The notes under the pieces are model-generated. The model saw nothing but the letters and a program-made list of their open reading frames with translations, was not told the origin of the DNA and did no database searches. From positions 1-64,000 of the forward strand of contig BGKB01000080.1 of the NCBI GenBank assembly GCA_003116975.1: a stretch of DNA of 64,000 nucleotides, read 5' to 3'. The translations under genes and the position numbers were made by a program. Shown piece after piece: positions 10,901 through 21,010 of the stretch. The first letter of the stretch is position 1. Each line of letters opens with the position of its first letter. Origin of the DNA: Aurantiochytrium sp. KH105 (taxonomy: Eukaryota; Sar; Bigyra; Thraustochytrida; Thraustochytriidae).

Positions 10901-13900
10901 AGATCCTAACGATTCGACTCTCGCTGCTCAGCGAAGAAGGCCTGGGCCAGCTTCTCACGCGCCTCACCAGTATGGTGCATGGCGATCATAGCGAGCAGGC
11001 CGCCAATTGCGAGATCCTTTGCGAGACCTGGCTTCCGAAGATTCTCATGGACGAACTCTTTGAAAAGATTCTCTGCGATGCGGGCCATCCCCAACACGAG
11101 ACAGCAATCCTCCTGCTTGGAAGCCTCGAACGCCATCGGTCAACGACGCAGTCCGTAGAGCGTCTTCTTTCTGCCATTTTTAATGTTTACAACCGAAAGA
11201 GCACTCTCAGCGCAGACCACTCGACTGTAGTGGCGTTGCTTAAAGTGCTCAATCTCGCCGCAAACCCGGGCAATGACGATGCATTCTTTTGCCCGTATGT
11301 GCAAATGTCCGGCCCGAGCGATGTCTTTCTGCTTGCCGACGAGACCGCCCCTGGTCGTAAAGCAGTTGATTCTTCTGGCAATAACAGCAGCAGCGGCCCG
11401 CGCAAGGTGGCGAAGCAAGCAAGCCATCGATCCTCTGTTCAGGACAACGCTCCAGGAAATCTGCACATTGCAGGGCTTGGGAAGCGTCCATGGCCGCCAG
11501 CAATGGGATATACGCTCTCCTTTTGGGTCTGGCTTGGCAAAGAGGTCGGCGAGCCCATCGTGCTGGCCTCGATTCGGAACAAAGATGGACACCAGCTTCT
11601 TCGCGTGACCATTGAGGACGGTGGTCTCGTGCGGTGCCGCACGTGCGGCCCACAGGCCGGACAATATAGCCCGAACGCCTCTCGCTCGAGCCCGCCCCCG
11701 ATTGGGACTCACGCATCCCAACTGGGCACGGGGGCGACCTCGTATGCATCAGACGCACGCACAGGCGGCGGTCGTCTCAGTCCTCCCGTGGGGAGCGGCC
11801 CAGGAGGGGGACTTGTTGACGACCAGGCTTCTGGACCTATTCCTGAGCTCACGCGCGCCGCGCTTGCTGCCGTGACGGCTTCTGCAGAGGCGAGTGCCGC
11901 GGTGTCAACGCTCTTGGGCATTCCACGAAACGTCGGAAGTCCCTTGGCCGGGGCCTCCCCGACAACACCTGCCTCCCCGCTCCAGGCGCCACCCAAGGCC
12001 AGCGCGTCCCCGCGCGAGCGCTTCCTGCGCGACTTGGCCCCGTACGAGATTGTTTTCCCGAACCTGAACCTCAGACCTGGGCATTGGCACCATATCGTGC
12101 TCGTTCATAAGGCCTTGAGTAATATTGGGCTGATCATCGACAAGTCTTTAAATGGCCGAATGACGCTCTACTGCGATGGTGTCGAGGCCGCAACCTCGAA
12201 GTTCCCATATCCGACATCGATGCCCAACGGCGGCCTTAAGACGTCGGTTTTCATGGGCGTCGACCCAGTTCTTTCGGCTACGAGGAGGCCCAGCGATGCC
12301 GTTCGTTTCTGGCGTCTCGGTCCTATGCTCATGCTCGACATCCCGAAAACAGATTCTTTTGCAAGAGATGCCTATCTGCTGGGCGTAAACTACAATGGCA
12401 CGCTTAGTCGCAGCTGCGCCACAATGCGCGACGCGCGTTCGTTCACCACCGTCTTGCTGGAAAAAGTATTTGCGTATGAGCGAGGCAGCGAGGAGGTCGA
12501 CGCCGGCTCTGTGACGAGCCATCTTGATCGTCTCGGACTACCGAGCGCCTCTTGGCAAGACCTGCTGCAGCGCAACACGGAGTTTTTGCACCAATCCGGC
12601 CACGTGGATCTCGAGAACGTGATTTGCTCCTTTTATGCGGGCCGACGCACCACATTGGAAGGCTTCAAGTCTATCGACACCAAGTCATTGGTCGAGAAAA
12701 AAATTCGGGAGATTGACGTCCCACGGACCGTCCTTGTCAACAGCGCAACGACTGCGGCTCCTGGCGCGGGTCAGCAGCAGATTCTCGCTGTGCTCGGAGG
12801 AGGCGCATTCGCGGTGACACCACTTCCGTTGTGTGACACGGTCCGAAGCGTTGGCGGCGTCACTGTTGTTCTGCGCCTGCTTGAGCTAAGTCCGGACCCC
12901 GAAGTGACCGTCTTGACTTTGCGTCTACTGCGCAATATCGTTGGCGGTCACGAGTACAATCGCTTTGCGTTTCGTCAATCCAATGGGCCTCGCGTGCTGG
13001 CATGGGTCCTCTTTGGCATTGCCCAGCGGACCAAGGAAATATTCACCCCGCAGGTCTTTGAGAACATGCTCAACCTTGCCGTTCTTGGGGAAGGCGAGGA
13101 TGCTCTGATTGTCGACCCCGAGATGCTGCATCAACTCGTGTTGAACCATCAGGTATGGCGCGGCTCGCAGCACTCGGGCCATCACCGGTGGGGGTTCGTT
13201 GTGATCATCTTGCAGTGGCTGAGCAATCTCGTCGACAAGGACAATCTCAATGTCCGACTCAATCTGGACGCTCTGCTCCGACTGAATATCATCGACTGGG
13301 TGCTCGAAATTGTCCTCACTCTCGCCATTGACATTCCTCCGGAAGAGGATACGATTTCCGATGTACTTGCCGCAGCGCTGCATTTTCTGCACAACTTCAT
13401 CAAGCAACGTCTTGAGCATCGTTCACTCTTTGAGCTCTTCAAGCATATTCTCGTGTCACTCCCAAGTGACGAGGAAGTTGACGAAGTCTTGGTGAGCAAG
13501 TCACCTGAAGACGCAAGTCTCACGCGCTCTGTATCAGCGCCACCGTCTTCAGAGCCGGCCGGAGAAAGTAAGAACGAGAAAGAGGGTGAGAACGAGAGCG
13601 AAAACGACGTGCAATCGTCTCAAGAGACTACACTCCCCGACCCCCCACCTGTACGTCAGGAGCAAACGTACTCGACCTCCACGGTTGAGACCACGAACGA
13701 CACAGACGATGATACGACGAATGCGAAGTCAACAAACCCTGCACAGGACGAGATAAACAGCAGCACAATCATGCCGCAGATTGCGTCAGGGGGCGCGCCC
13801 CCGCCACGACGACGAAGACGACGACGCACGGTGACAGATCTTGTTAAGAGCAAGGCTGTCAAGTCTGGGCGTCGCCTAGCCCTGCCCTCGGACGACGACC

Positions 13901-16900
13901 TTTCGGAGGCTGGCGAAGCAATTCTGCGCAAGATTCGTTGCATGCTTTTTGAGCTACTTCTCGAGATTCCTGAGCAAGTGCCGGCGGAGTCGACGCGGAC
14001 CCTGGCGGAGCATCGGACAGCCACCTTTGCCGTTTTCTCTGATATTCTCTCCGTGCACTGGTTCACCTGTCTCATTCGTCCTGATAGCGACTCGGAGACC
14101 TTTTTATTGGCCGTGCGCTTGCTCGTGGAGATTCTCCAGGAGAGTCCCGAATTTGCACGTCACTTTATCGCCCATGGTGGATTTGCAATGCTCGCAGAGG
14201 CGGGCAAAACGCACCGCGAGCTGGAGAGTCTCTCGTTCTCTCTCCTAATTCTGATCTGTGGCATTCCTGCGCATCTGCTCGGGTCCCCAATCTCCTTGCG
14301 AAATCGGCAACGCGCGCGTTTGAGTAGCAACGAAAGCAGGAGTAGCAACATGAGCAGTGGAAGTTACACTCACCCCATGCATGATCGCGCATCGTTTGGT
14401 CTGGGTACTTCTGATGTGCCCGACGAGCGCATCAGTAGTTTCGTGAGCCCAGGTGTGAAGCAGCGTCTCCTGAATCGCCGATCGACAGTTGAAGCGGGAG
14501 CAAATGTCGAAATGCTCCACGCTAGCCTTGTTGACCAATTCCGGGTCTTGCTACTTCGAACAGCACGATTTTCCCCGCCGCGATGGTATCTCGATGCGCA
14601 CGAAGCGCTGATGCAAGTGCTATGCGGCGTACTCGACGCCGTCAATGAGAATGACTTGGTACAGGCGACACCGCTGAGCCCTGTCGCGACGGGAAAGCCA
14701 ACCTTTGAGTGGACGCGCAATAAAGTCGAAGCTCTTTGCGGGAACGTTTGTTCGGTTCTGGTCATCACCGTGCAGCGTTTTCCTAGTGCTGTGGGCTTTT
14801 TTGAGACGAGCGCCTTTGTTGACATGTGCACGGAGCTTCTTTTCGTCGACGCGCGCGGTCACTTGAAGGAACAAGCGTCTATAGACGGGTCCGAGGACAA
14901 GGAAGACCTCAAGGGTTTTCATGTGTCAGGGACAACGAGTCAGGGCTTCACTGGCCCAATTGCAATGAGCATGATGATTTTGTACAGCGAGCTCTTATGC
15001 GACGCCGTAGCTGAGGATGACTCGAGTGGTAACAGTGGCGCCTCCACGGGCGGAGTCAAAAATGGAGACGTAACGGCCCCGTCGGCTGCCGTAGCAGCAA
15101 TGGAACATCCTCCGCTTCGGCCCAAAGATGGAAGAAAGCTGCTCGAGACCTTGATGCAGTCTTTTCCTACAACAGCACCCGCTGAGGAAGCACTTGGCTT
15201 CCAGACGGCACTGATTCAAGCGTTTATGCCTCGTCTTACTCTCATGCTCGACGATCGCACTTGGGAGGCACGCATGAGCGCTGGATCTCGCATGAAGCTT
15301 CCTCATAACGCCGATCCGAACAAGGTCGGGGCGTTGGTGTGCTTTTTGGCGGGACGCGCCTCTTTTGGCTGGATTCCGAACTCGGAGCACACTATTCTAG
15401 AACTAACCTTGCAGGCCGAAAGCCGCGTCGACACACTCGAGTTCAAAGAACGCATTCTGCGTTGCGCTCGAGGACTGATTCTCTGGTCGCTAGACGTGTC
15501 TCTGCTGAACAAGACGACGGACTCGCTTGGCCAGTTGCTGCAGGCCGTGCGACGCAACTACCGTCGCCTACGAACGAACGAAATGATCAGCAACGTGCTT
15601 CGAATGCTGGGGCAGAACAGCTCGTCGAACCCCATGAGTGACGGCAGCAACAAAGAGCCCTACGTGGTAGCTGAGATGATCCCCGATGAGCTTCGTGCCG
15701 AGTTCAACATGTACGATGAAAGTACGCTTTTTGTCACTTGTTTCATTGGCATGAGTTTGCGTCATCTCGCTTTGGCTTTCAAGTCAGGAGACGCGGAAAT
15801 GCAAAACCTCTTGGTCAAGGATCTGGCCAAGGCGGCGGCGAGCCGACCGGCGCTCTTTCTCAAGGAGCCCACGCTTGGCGCAGGCTTCCGCGGTCTTGTT
15901 CTGGGCGACGAAAATGCCGAAGTGGACTCAGCGGTGCCCATTGATGTTGATGTAAATCCCAACGCGGTCCCGGACTTTCTCGCATGGGCAAAGGAGCGGC
16001 ACGAGGAGGGCAAGCTGCGGCCAGATTGGCTCCGTCGAATTTGGCTGCGTGTCAAGCAGATTGAGCTGTTCGGAAGCCAGGTCCAGTGCGGTCTGACTCC
16101 ACCAGAGACGCTGCGCGACATGGCGCCGACCTTTGACGGAGTTGAGTTCCCCGAGCATCGACGCTTCTTGCACATTGAGGTGGAGTACATGAAGCGTCAG
16201 AGCAACAAGCGCAGAGTTAGCACCAGTGGCACCGCGCAGCGAACCCACCCGTCACCAGACAAGGTACTCCAGGCTGCAAAGACACTGATGACGACTACGC
16301 AGGAAGAGGCCGCTGAACGACATCGTCAATGGCAACGCGTCGGTCTGGAGCATCTGCTCCGTGGCAAGCGTTGTTGGAAGAAGGAGACGGATCTCTTTCG
16401 TCGTGGTGTGCACAGCTCGTTCTTTCTACCGTCTGCAACGGCAAAGGAAGTGGAGGAAAATCGTCTCGATGAGGACAAACGGTTTCTCTTGGATTGCAGC
16501 GACGGACAGGACCGCATGCGCCGGCGCGTTATGCTCCATCTGAAATTCACGAATCGATTCCGCTTCGTCGGGTATCTTCCAGATCCAGAACCTTCTCCTT
16601 TTGTGGAGAAGAGCGACATGGCGGATGCGGGCGCACCCATGTCGGGAGACAGTCTTTCCACTTCTCGATCAGGCTTGGAAAGGTCGCCAGTCGTGGCGCT
16701 CCAGGCGAGCTTGCGGAAGGCATCCGTGGGCGGTCTCGGGGACGCTGAGCTTGGTGACGAAGGGTCGAGTGAGCTCGGCGAATTCGAGCAGGAGGAGGAC
16801 GAGCTGAACAAGGTATTGTACTCGCTTCGCGGGCCTCGATCTGACCGACGATCCACTCGTCTCAGATCGCTTACGGACGATGCCTTTGACGACGCATTTG

Positions 16901-19900
16901 ACGAAGGCGACTTGATGGGCGACGACGACGATGACGACAACGACAACGACGACGCTGATGATGTTGATGTTGATGTTGATGAAGATGGCAACGAAGACGG
17001 CCAGATCGGACACGGTCGGAGAGCAAGTAGTATCAATCAGGCGGAAGCAAGTGCCGGCGAGAACGAGTCGTCACCTCCACCGGCAAGCGATGGGTCTGAC
17101 ATGGACAAAGAAGGAATGTCTTCTCAGCGAAGCATCTCACCGGAGATGGATCCTGATGCTCTTGAAGATTTCCGTCTCGCCCCTGGGCTGACGTCATCGA
17201 GAAAGCGCAACCCTTTGCAAAAACGGCAATCTCTCCGACTCGAGGATTCGGAGGACTTTGAGCAAGCTGCAGAACTCGAAGGCGCTCAAAGCGCTGATTC
17301 GCACGAAGAAGAGCGAAATTTCGGCGCCTCCAAACACGATGGTGCCTCTGCGAGAAAGAACTCCATTACCAAAGAGGCTGGCGGCGCGTCGTCAGTCCAT
17401 GCCGCCGGTGACACCAGCGCGGGCGCTTCAACAGTACCTCTGGTAGCCGACGCAACGAGTGGGCCCAACGAGCCTTTGCAAGATCCCGACCTGCTCATTC
17501 CCGAAGACAAGGTATCCGGCTCTGGTCTCCCAGACAAGACTGCGACCTCGACTCCAAACGATGGGCTGTCGCCTCCCAGATCGAATCGCGGCGAAAGCGA
17601 AGAGTCTTTTGATGATGCTGCCAGTTCGCAAGCGACTGAAAAAATAGCTGCAAAGCAAGGGCCTGTTTCGATTGAAGAGGAAATGACTGCGCTTGGATGG
17701 GAGGACGAGGAACGAATTTGGTCGGAATTGGACATTCTGGATCGCAAACGCAAGCCTGAGCGTATTGTGGAGTGCGCCGAGGTTAGTGGTATGGAAGCCA
17801 ATCGCGGTATCGCAATTCTGTGCGAGAAGTCCTTGTACTTTGTATCGAACTATAGGATTGTCGACAGTCACTTTGAACAACTACCCCAGTCGGAGCGATG
17901 CGTGTCGCACGTGTACGATGTGACGATGCGGGGCGACTACGTTCACATTTTGGCACCTGGCGAGTCGTACGGAGATACTGTATACACGCGACAGGGCATG
18001 TCGCGATCCGTGTCTGCGCTGACGAGCACATCGCAATCGATTGGATACGACTCCGGTCCGGAGATGTCCTTGCCCGCGCCGAGCCTGCGCAAGCTACGTT
18101 TCGATCAGATTCGCGAGATGTACAGACGCAGGTACATGTTCAGCGAGGTCGGCATTGAGTTTTTCGCTGTCGATGGCGGTAACTTTCTGCTCGTCTTTGA
18201 CTCACAAGAAGACCGCGACTGGATGTTTACCAAGGTGCTGGCCAAGGAGATGCCGCACTTGATTATCTCAAAGTCAAGCACAATGCAAGGTTTGGCGCAG
18301 TCAAGTTTGATGAATCCGGAGGGACTCTCTCTGGGCGCGCTCATGGCACCATTTCGCCGTTTCAGGGCGTCTGTGACGAGACAGTGGCTGGATGGCGAAA
18401 TCTCCAACTTTTCGTACCTGATGCATCTTAACATGCTCGCCGGAAGGTCGCACAACGATTTGACGCAGTACCCTGTGTTCCCGTGGATTCTGCAACAGTA
18501 CACAAAGGAGCACCTTGATTTGGAAGACCCGGCATCGTATCGAGATCTTTCCAAGCCGATGGGAGCGCTCAATCCAGAGCGCGCCAAGCAGTTTTCGGAA
18601 CGCTACTCACTCCTTGCATCGACAGCTGCAGAGACGCAAATGCAGCCCTTTCATTACGGAACACACTATTCGTGCTCTGCGTACGTGTTGCAGTTCCTGA
18701 TCCGTTTAGAGCCGTACACTTGCATGGCGCTCGAATTGCAGGGCGGCCAGTTTGATCGTGCCGACCGTCTTTTTCATTCCTTCATATCGAGCTGGCGGAG
18801 CGTGTCCGGAGAAGACTTTAATGTGCAAGACGTGCGGGAACTGATCCCCGAATTCTTTTACCTCCCTGAATTCCTGCACAATCGCAACAAGTTTGACTTT
18901 GGAACCACGCAGCGCGGCATTCGCGTGGATGATGTGGAGCTACCCACGTGGAGCCAGAACGACCCGTTTTACTTTGTGCGTATGCACCGACGCGCACTGG
19001 AGTCACGCTACGTGTCAGAGCACCTTCATGAATGGATCGACTTGATCTTTGGGTACAAGCAGCGCGGTCGTGCGGCGATCGAATCACAGAACGTTTTTCA
19101 TCCGCTGACCTATGAAGGAGAAGTGAATCCAGACGAGATCGACGATCCTGTCTTGAAGAAGGCAACCCTTGCGCAGATTCACAATTTCGGTCAGACGCCG
19201 CGCAAGCTTTTTTCCAAGCCGCACCCCAAACGTGTCGTGCCGCGTGTCAACCTGTCGAGACCAATTACGGAAGTGGAAGCGTCTGCCGTGGCCTGGCACC
19301 ATCGTCTGGCGCCGCCTTTGGTAATTCCTGGCGCCTATGCGCGTCCTGCCATTGAGCGTCCCGGTGAGAATGGCACAGCCCAGCTCCCTGGACAATGTTC
19401 CTTGGCATCCATCGACTCAGGTTTTGCTCTACGTTTCATCGGCACTCCAGGCGCCGTCCAGGAACTATCCGTCACACCCGAGAAGGTGGTCGTGCTGTCG
19501 GGCAGCGCCACCATGATTCAGCCCTTCACGGGTTTGTATCTGAGCTGGGGGTCGGAGAATGGCTCGTTGCGTTTGCACAGCGTTGCACCAAGCCTGAACT
19601 ACTCGCTGGCCCCGGGCAAGGTTGTGGCCGTCTTTGAAGCTTTGCACACGGGCGCGATCACAGCCTGCAGCGTGAGTGAGGATGGAGCGCACATTTGGAC
19701 GGGTGGTGCAGATGCTCTTGTTACAGCTTGGCACTTGCGCAAGGCGAAGGAGCGCAATGGCGCCTGGGTGCTGGACCAGATTCAGGTTCTGTCTTCTCAC
19801 ACAGCGGCGATCACCTCGCTGGCCACGTCGCAGAAGCAGGGCATCGCCGTGTCCGGATCTCGTGACTGCACAGCGGTACTCTGGGATTTGGAGAAGAAGT

Positions 19901-20346
19901 GTTTTATTCGCCAGCTCGGGCGTCAAACTGGTCCGGTGACACATGTATCCATCAACGATGCGAACGGGAACATTCTGACATTGTCTGGCTCGGACTTGAG
20001 CTACTGGCATATCAACGGCGAGCTGCTGGCGACAATGCACATGACCCCAGTTCTGCACGGAGCGCGGCTAGACTATCCGAAGTCGTGCCTTGCGACAATG
20101 TGCGACGACTTCCAGGATGGAATCGTTGCGGTGACTGGCCACGAGAGCGGCGCAATCGCGCTTTGGGATCTCCCGGAGGAGTCCGGCAGGCGCCATTTCG
20201 CGCTGCGTGTTGTGCTGGACTTTGGGCACAACATGGCCGTGACAGCGATTGCTGTGGACAAGGCGCAACGCCGGCTTGCGTGCGGCAACGCATCGGGCAA
20301 GCTGCGTCTCTGGGCCTCTTCGGAGCTTTCGTCTTTCAAGGGATAA
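7954..20346 (+). CDS. Giant BEACH-WD40 protein (WDFY3/ALFY, plant SPIRRIG type)
   Basis: A 4130-residue uninterrupted gene. BEACH-domain proteins act as scaffolds in vesicle traffic, lysosome/vacuole identity and selective autophagy. In order: a long helical, armadillo-like N-terminal half; a ConA/LamG-like module at about 1175-1530 (YTLSFWVW, then RPGHWHHIVLVH at about 1373), interrupted by a low-complexity insert; more helical repeats; acidic disordered stretches at about 2960-3260; a PH-BEACH module from about 3268 (ERIVECAEVSG); the BEACH domain at about 3455-3760 (ISNFSYLMHLNMLAGRS, YPVFPWIL, LSKPMGALNPERA, HYGTHYS, IPEFFYLPEF, WIDLIFGYKQRG); and C-terminal WD40 repeats from about 3840. 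No FYVE finger is seen, which is closer to plant SPIRRIG than to animal ALFY. The first ATG in the open frame is 7954; an upstream in-frame GTG at 7933 is not a likely start. Confidence 0.95.
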   Translation: MRSFLNRFRATSRPDVRTEGNNKGAKKAANGKADTTRERRQKGKLNRKGSSAARRSHRTLVAYFADPEHEKNMTPESIRENLRLAEDVLPGLVADALHQSTNDLVEVMDILSGHIRINIGAGRSTVVTLQKASVARQGLCFQTLDVLEQVSCALEDGADACAAVGLPAQLLYALSLYFGIVVADDHASFILRAEQDADADRFRLDSLEEGFITEGETDEDDTDGESASGSGRRRGGFMGVESPIEVYQGAGGTQVNLPRNDVQPAEPGGKILRSQNVMQRLVAMLCHLLPNEGVLLSLLREPDHGLRYLFFIVEATRARDEATSLVKAVSESLMPGAVVDHIVEDRLLERWMGAIRARAFDISSVGVLTCIVQLLVASCRSSQRLLDDFQECGGYVLYYDVLCAVPSMTEVSLTNLRQLVYLGPGFAEAEEDAEHLGVVHSVFLARNEPAFAVVAGMLCHLEYSICVQNRQAQETIWRNHMFAWRYMAMSENETDAELARYRMPISGADMLRLPLLHCVLTIYSSNPVNFGMLDEKFGVMSTLLVSLGASLEIHEEFLFMVAKLLELISMGMDYRPASLLETICKRTLPTLVINRRVELLHKDSDKPNALEQLERDAQATAAAEFPALLEEHPPMNPLADSLAALAEPSSSLDAESSPSNLGISSATSRTTDDTSDTGQASGPTITDASGQQTHVAPGTFIMHVLCQTLIKMIRSDEGYRVELREAGLLSQAIFPFLVLAADAPSRSADPELFQMLNSWCALLCDMLDGDPINEQLLRESNAHHSLYRLVLRKPTAPLLVLLQLARGDSPFLEQDVGALLEILQQSRRDWSRKYEILGTLVEMMRKNHNAKDLMRQLNGFETMLYVLESLQGKFSDDVPDDERNEAVSVLERVFQVFTVAMTGNHIVNRAYIKEEIRYESMSSTCQSIGIFGTAHDRVLVDMVIDCITEVIEIRLCRNRASIHNASELVDADTLRIRNVDPLQILTIRLSLLSEEGLGQLLTRLTSMVHGDHSEQAANCEILCETWLPKILMDELFEKILCDAGHPQHETAILLLGSLERHRSTTQSVERLLSAIFNVYNRKSTLSADHSTVVALLKVLNLAANPGNDDAFFCPYVQMSGPSDVFLLADETAPGRKAVDSSGNNSSSGPRKVAKQASHRSSVQDNAPGNLHIAGLGKRPWPPAMGYTLSFWVWLGKEVGEPIVLASIRNKDGHQLLRVTIEDGGLVRCRTCGPQAGQYSPNASRSSPPPIGTHASQLGTGATSYASDARTGGGRLSPPVGSGPGGGLVDDQASGPIPELTRAALAAVTASAEASAAVSTLLGIPRNVGSPLAGASPTTPASPLQAPPKASASPRERFLRDLAPYEIVFPNLNLRPGHWHHIVLVHKALSNIGLIIDKSLNGRMTLYCDGVEAATSKFPYPTSMPNGGLKTSVFMGVDPVLSATRRPSDAVRFWRLGPMLMLDIPKTDSFARDAYLLGVNYNGTLSRSCATMRDARSFTTVLLEKVFAYERGSEEVDAGSVTSHLDRLGLPSASWQDLLQRNTEFLHQSGHVDLENVICSFYAGRRTTLEGFKSIDTKSLVEKKIREIDVPRTVLVNSATTAAPGAGQQQILAVLGGGAFAVTPLPLCDTVRSVGGVTVVLRLLELSPDPEVTVLTLRLLRNIVGGHEYNRFAFRQSNGPRVLAWVLFGIAQRTKEIFTPQVFENMLNLAVLGEGEDALIVDPEMLHQLVLNHQVWRGSQHSGHHRWGFVVIILQWLSNLVDKDNLNVRLNLDALLRLNIIDWVLEIVLTLAIDIPPEEDTISDVLAAALHFLHNFIKQRLEHRSLFELFKHILVSLPSDEEVDEVLVSKSPEDASLTRSVSAPPSSEPAGESKNEKEGENESENDVQSSQETTLPDPPPVRQEQTYSTSTVETTNDTDDDTTNAKSTNPAQDEINSSTIMPQIASGGAPPPRRRRRRRTVTDLVKSKAVKSGRRLALPSDDDLSEAGEAILRKIRCMLFELLLEIPEQVPAESTRTLAEHRTATFAVFSDILSVHWFTCLIRPDSDSETFLLAVRLLVEILQESPEFARHFIAHGGFAMLAEAGKTHRELESLSFSLLILICGIPAHLLGSPISLRNRQRARLSSNESRSSNMSSGSYTHPMHDRASFGLGTSDVPDERISSFVSPGVKQRLLNRRSTVEAGANVEMLHASLVDQFRVLLLRTARFSPPRWYLDAHEALMQVLCGVLDAVNENDLVQATPLSPVATGKPTFEWTRNKVEALCGNVCSVLVITVQRFPSAVGFFETSAFVDMCTELLFVDARGHLKEQASIDGSEDKEDLKGFHVSGTTSQGFTGPIAMSMMILYSELLCDAVAEDDSSGNSGASTGGVKNGDVTAPSAAVAAMEHPPLRPKDGRKLLETLMQSFPTTAPAEEALGFQTALIQAFMPRLTLMLDDRTWEARMSAGSRMKLPHNADPNKVGALVCFLAGRASFGWIPNSEHTILELTLQAESRVDTLEFKERILRCARGLILWSLDVSLLNKTTDSLGQLLQAVRRNYRRLRTNEMISNVLRMLGQNSSSNPMSDGSNKEPYVVAEMIPDELRAEFNMYDESTLFVTCFIGMSLRHLALAFKSGDAEMQNLLVKDLAKAAASRPALFLKEPTLGAGFRGLVLGDENAEVDSAVPIDVDVNPNAVPDFLAWAKERHEEGKLRPDWLRRIWLRVKQIELFGSQVQCGLTPPETLRDMAPTFDGVEFPEHRRFLHIEVEYMKRQSNKRRVSTSGTAQRTHPSPDKVLQAAKTLMTTTQEEAAERHRQWQRVGLEHLLRGKRCWKKETDLFRRGVHSSFFLPSATAKEVEENRLDEDKRFLLDCSDGQDRMRRRVMLHLKFTNRFRFVGYLPDPEPSPFVEKSDMADAGAPMSGDSLSTSRSGLERSPVVALQASLRKASVGGLGDAELGDEGSSELGEFEQEEDELNKVLYSLRGPRSDRRSTRLRSLTDDAFDDAFDEGDLMGDDDDDDNDNDDADDVDVDVDEDGNEDGQIGHGRRASSINQAEASAGENESSPPPASDGSDMDKEGMSSQRSISPEMDPDALEDFRLAPGLTSSRKRNPLQKRQSLRLEDSEDFEQAAELEGAQSADSHEEERNFGASKHDGASARKNSITKEAGGASSVHAAGDTSAGASTVPLVADATSGPNEPLQDPDLLIPEDKVSGSGLPDKTATSTPNDGLSPPRSNRGESEESFDDAASSQATEKIAAKQGPVSIEEEMTALGWEDEERIWSELDILDRKRKPERIVECAEVSGMEANRGIAILCEKSLYFVSNYRIVDSHFEQLPQSERCVSHVYDVTMRGDYVHILAPGESYGDTVYTRQGMSRSVSALTSTSQSIGYDSGPEMSLPAPSLRKLRFDQIREMYRRRYMFSEVGIEFFAVDGGNFLLVFDSQEDRDWMFTKVLAKEMPHLIISKSSTMQGLAQSSLMNPEGLSLGALMAPFRRFRASVTRQWLDGEISNFSYLMHLNMLAGRSHNDLTQYPVFPWILQQYTKEHLDLEDPASYRDLSKPMGALNPERAKQFSERYSLLASTAAETQMQPFHYGTHYSCSAYVLQFLIRLEPYTCMALELQGGQFDRADRLFHSFISSWRSVSGEDFNVQDVRELIPEFFYLPEFLHNRNKFDFGTTQRGIRVDDVELPTWSQNDPFYFVRMHRRALESRYVSEHLHEWIDLIFGYKQRGRAAIESQNVFHPLTYEGEVNPDEIDDPVLKKATLAQIHNFGQTPRKLFSKPHPKRVVPRVNLSRPITEVEASAVAWHHRLAPPLVIPGAYARPAIERPGENGTAQLPGQCSLASIDSGFALRFIGTPGAVQELSVTPEKVVVLSGSATMIQPFTGLYLSWGSENGSLRLHSVAPSLNYSLAPGKVVAVFEALHTGAITACSVSEDGAHIWTGGADALVTAWHLRKAKERNGAWVLDQIQVLSSHTAAITSLATSQKQGIAVSGSRDCTAVLWDLEKKCFIRQLGRQTGPVTHVSINDANGNILTLSGSDLSYWHINGELLATMHMTPVLHGARLDYPKSCLATMCDDFQDGIVAVTGHESGAIALWDLPEESGRRHFALRVVLDFGHNMAVTAIAVDKAQRRLACGNASGKLRLWASSELSSFKG

Positions 20347-20449
20347 TGGCTCACCGATTGCTAAATTGACTGATCGATTGACTGACTGATTGACTTTCTT
20401 GCCGGGACACATTATCATTCATGTCTTTTTAGTTTCTGCGAATTTGATT

Positions 20450-21010
20450 TTAATTTGAATTTGGATTTTCTGCTGCTTCTGTCGTTGGTGCGTTTGATGC
20501 AGCTGTATCTGGGACTGTCTCTGATGATGCCTTCGATGCCACTGCTACTTGGTCTTGCCCTGGCGCCGGTGGCATAGCCGGGGCTTTGGCGGCATCTCCG
20601 CCTCCAGCAAGCTTGTCAAATAGCGCAAGAGCGTGCCGAATTTTGGCCTCCGAGGCGTCCGCATCCTCGTCAGAAAGGCGGAGTGAACTCATAAGGAGCA
20701 GAGGTTTCTGTGCAAGCTTATATGTGCGCTCGACCAATTGACGAGCAAGAACACGAACCCACATGTCTTCACGATCCCCGAGTTTCACTTCAACGCTGTA
20801 GCCGCCCTTGGTTTGGTCGCGAGGATGATCTTTGCGTGCCTCTACCACCGTCCCGATGCGGCCCACCTCGGAGACGAAGACCACCCACTGGTTGTGGTAC
20901 TCGCACGAGACCATTTCCATCGCGCCGTCGCGCGCCTGCGCGGTCTCCGGAAAGCCTTCGCTGCTCTCGTGCGTCCACATCTCGAGACCTTGTTCTGTCA
21001 TGGCGCTCAT
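20450..21010 (-). CDS. Proteasome assembly chaperone 3 (PAC3/PSMG3/PBAC3-like)
   Basis: A 186-residue protein. PAC3 pairs with PAC4 to guide formation of the 20S proteasome alpha ring in the cytosol. The core (about residues 30-125) fits PAC3: a beta-rich MVSCEYHNQWVVFVSEVG, the family-like RIGTVVEARKDHP, a YSVEVKLGDRED segment, VRVLARQLVERTY and LLLMSSLRLSD, aligning well with the plant PBAC3 pattern (IGTMGTILHARKE, ARQLIEHIS, LSLGLKD) as I recall it. A low-complexity Ala/Pro tail of about 50 residues is additional to the usual core of about 120. The only ATGs in the frame are at 21010 and three codons later; the frame stays open upstream to 21238 without a Met. Stop codons of this gene and the BEACH gene are only 103 bp apart. 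Confidence 0.78.
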   Translation of the reverse strand: MSAMTEQGLEMWTHESSEGFPETAQARDGAMEMVSCEYHNQWVVFVSEVGRIGTVVEARKDHPRDQTKGGYSVEVKLGDREDMWVRVLARQLVERTYKLAQKPLLLMSSLRLSDEDADASEAKIRHALALFDKLAGGGDAAKAPAMPPAPGQDQVAVASKASSETVPDTAASNAPTTEAAENPNSN

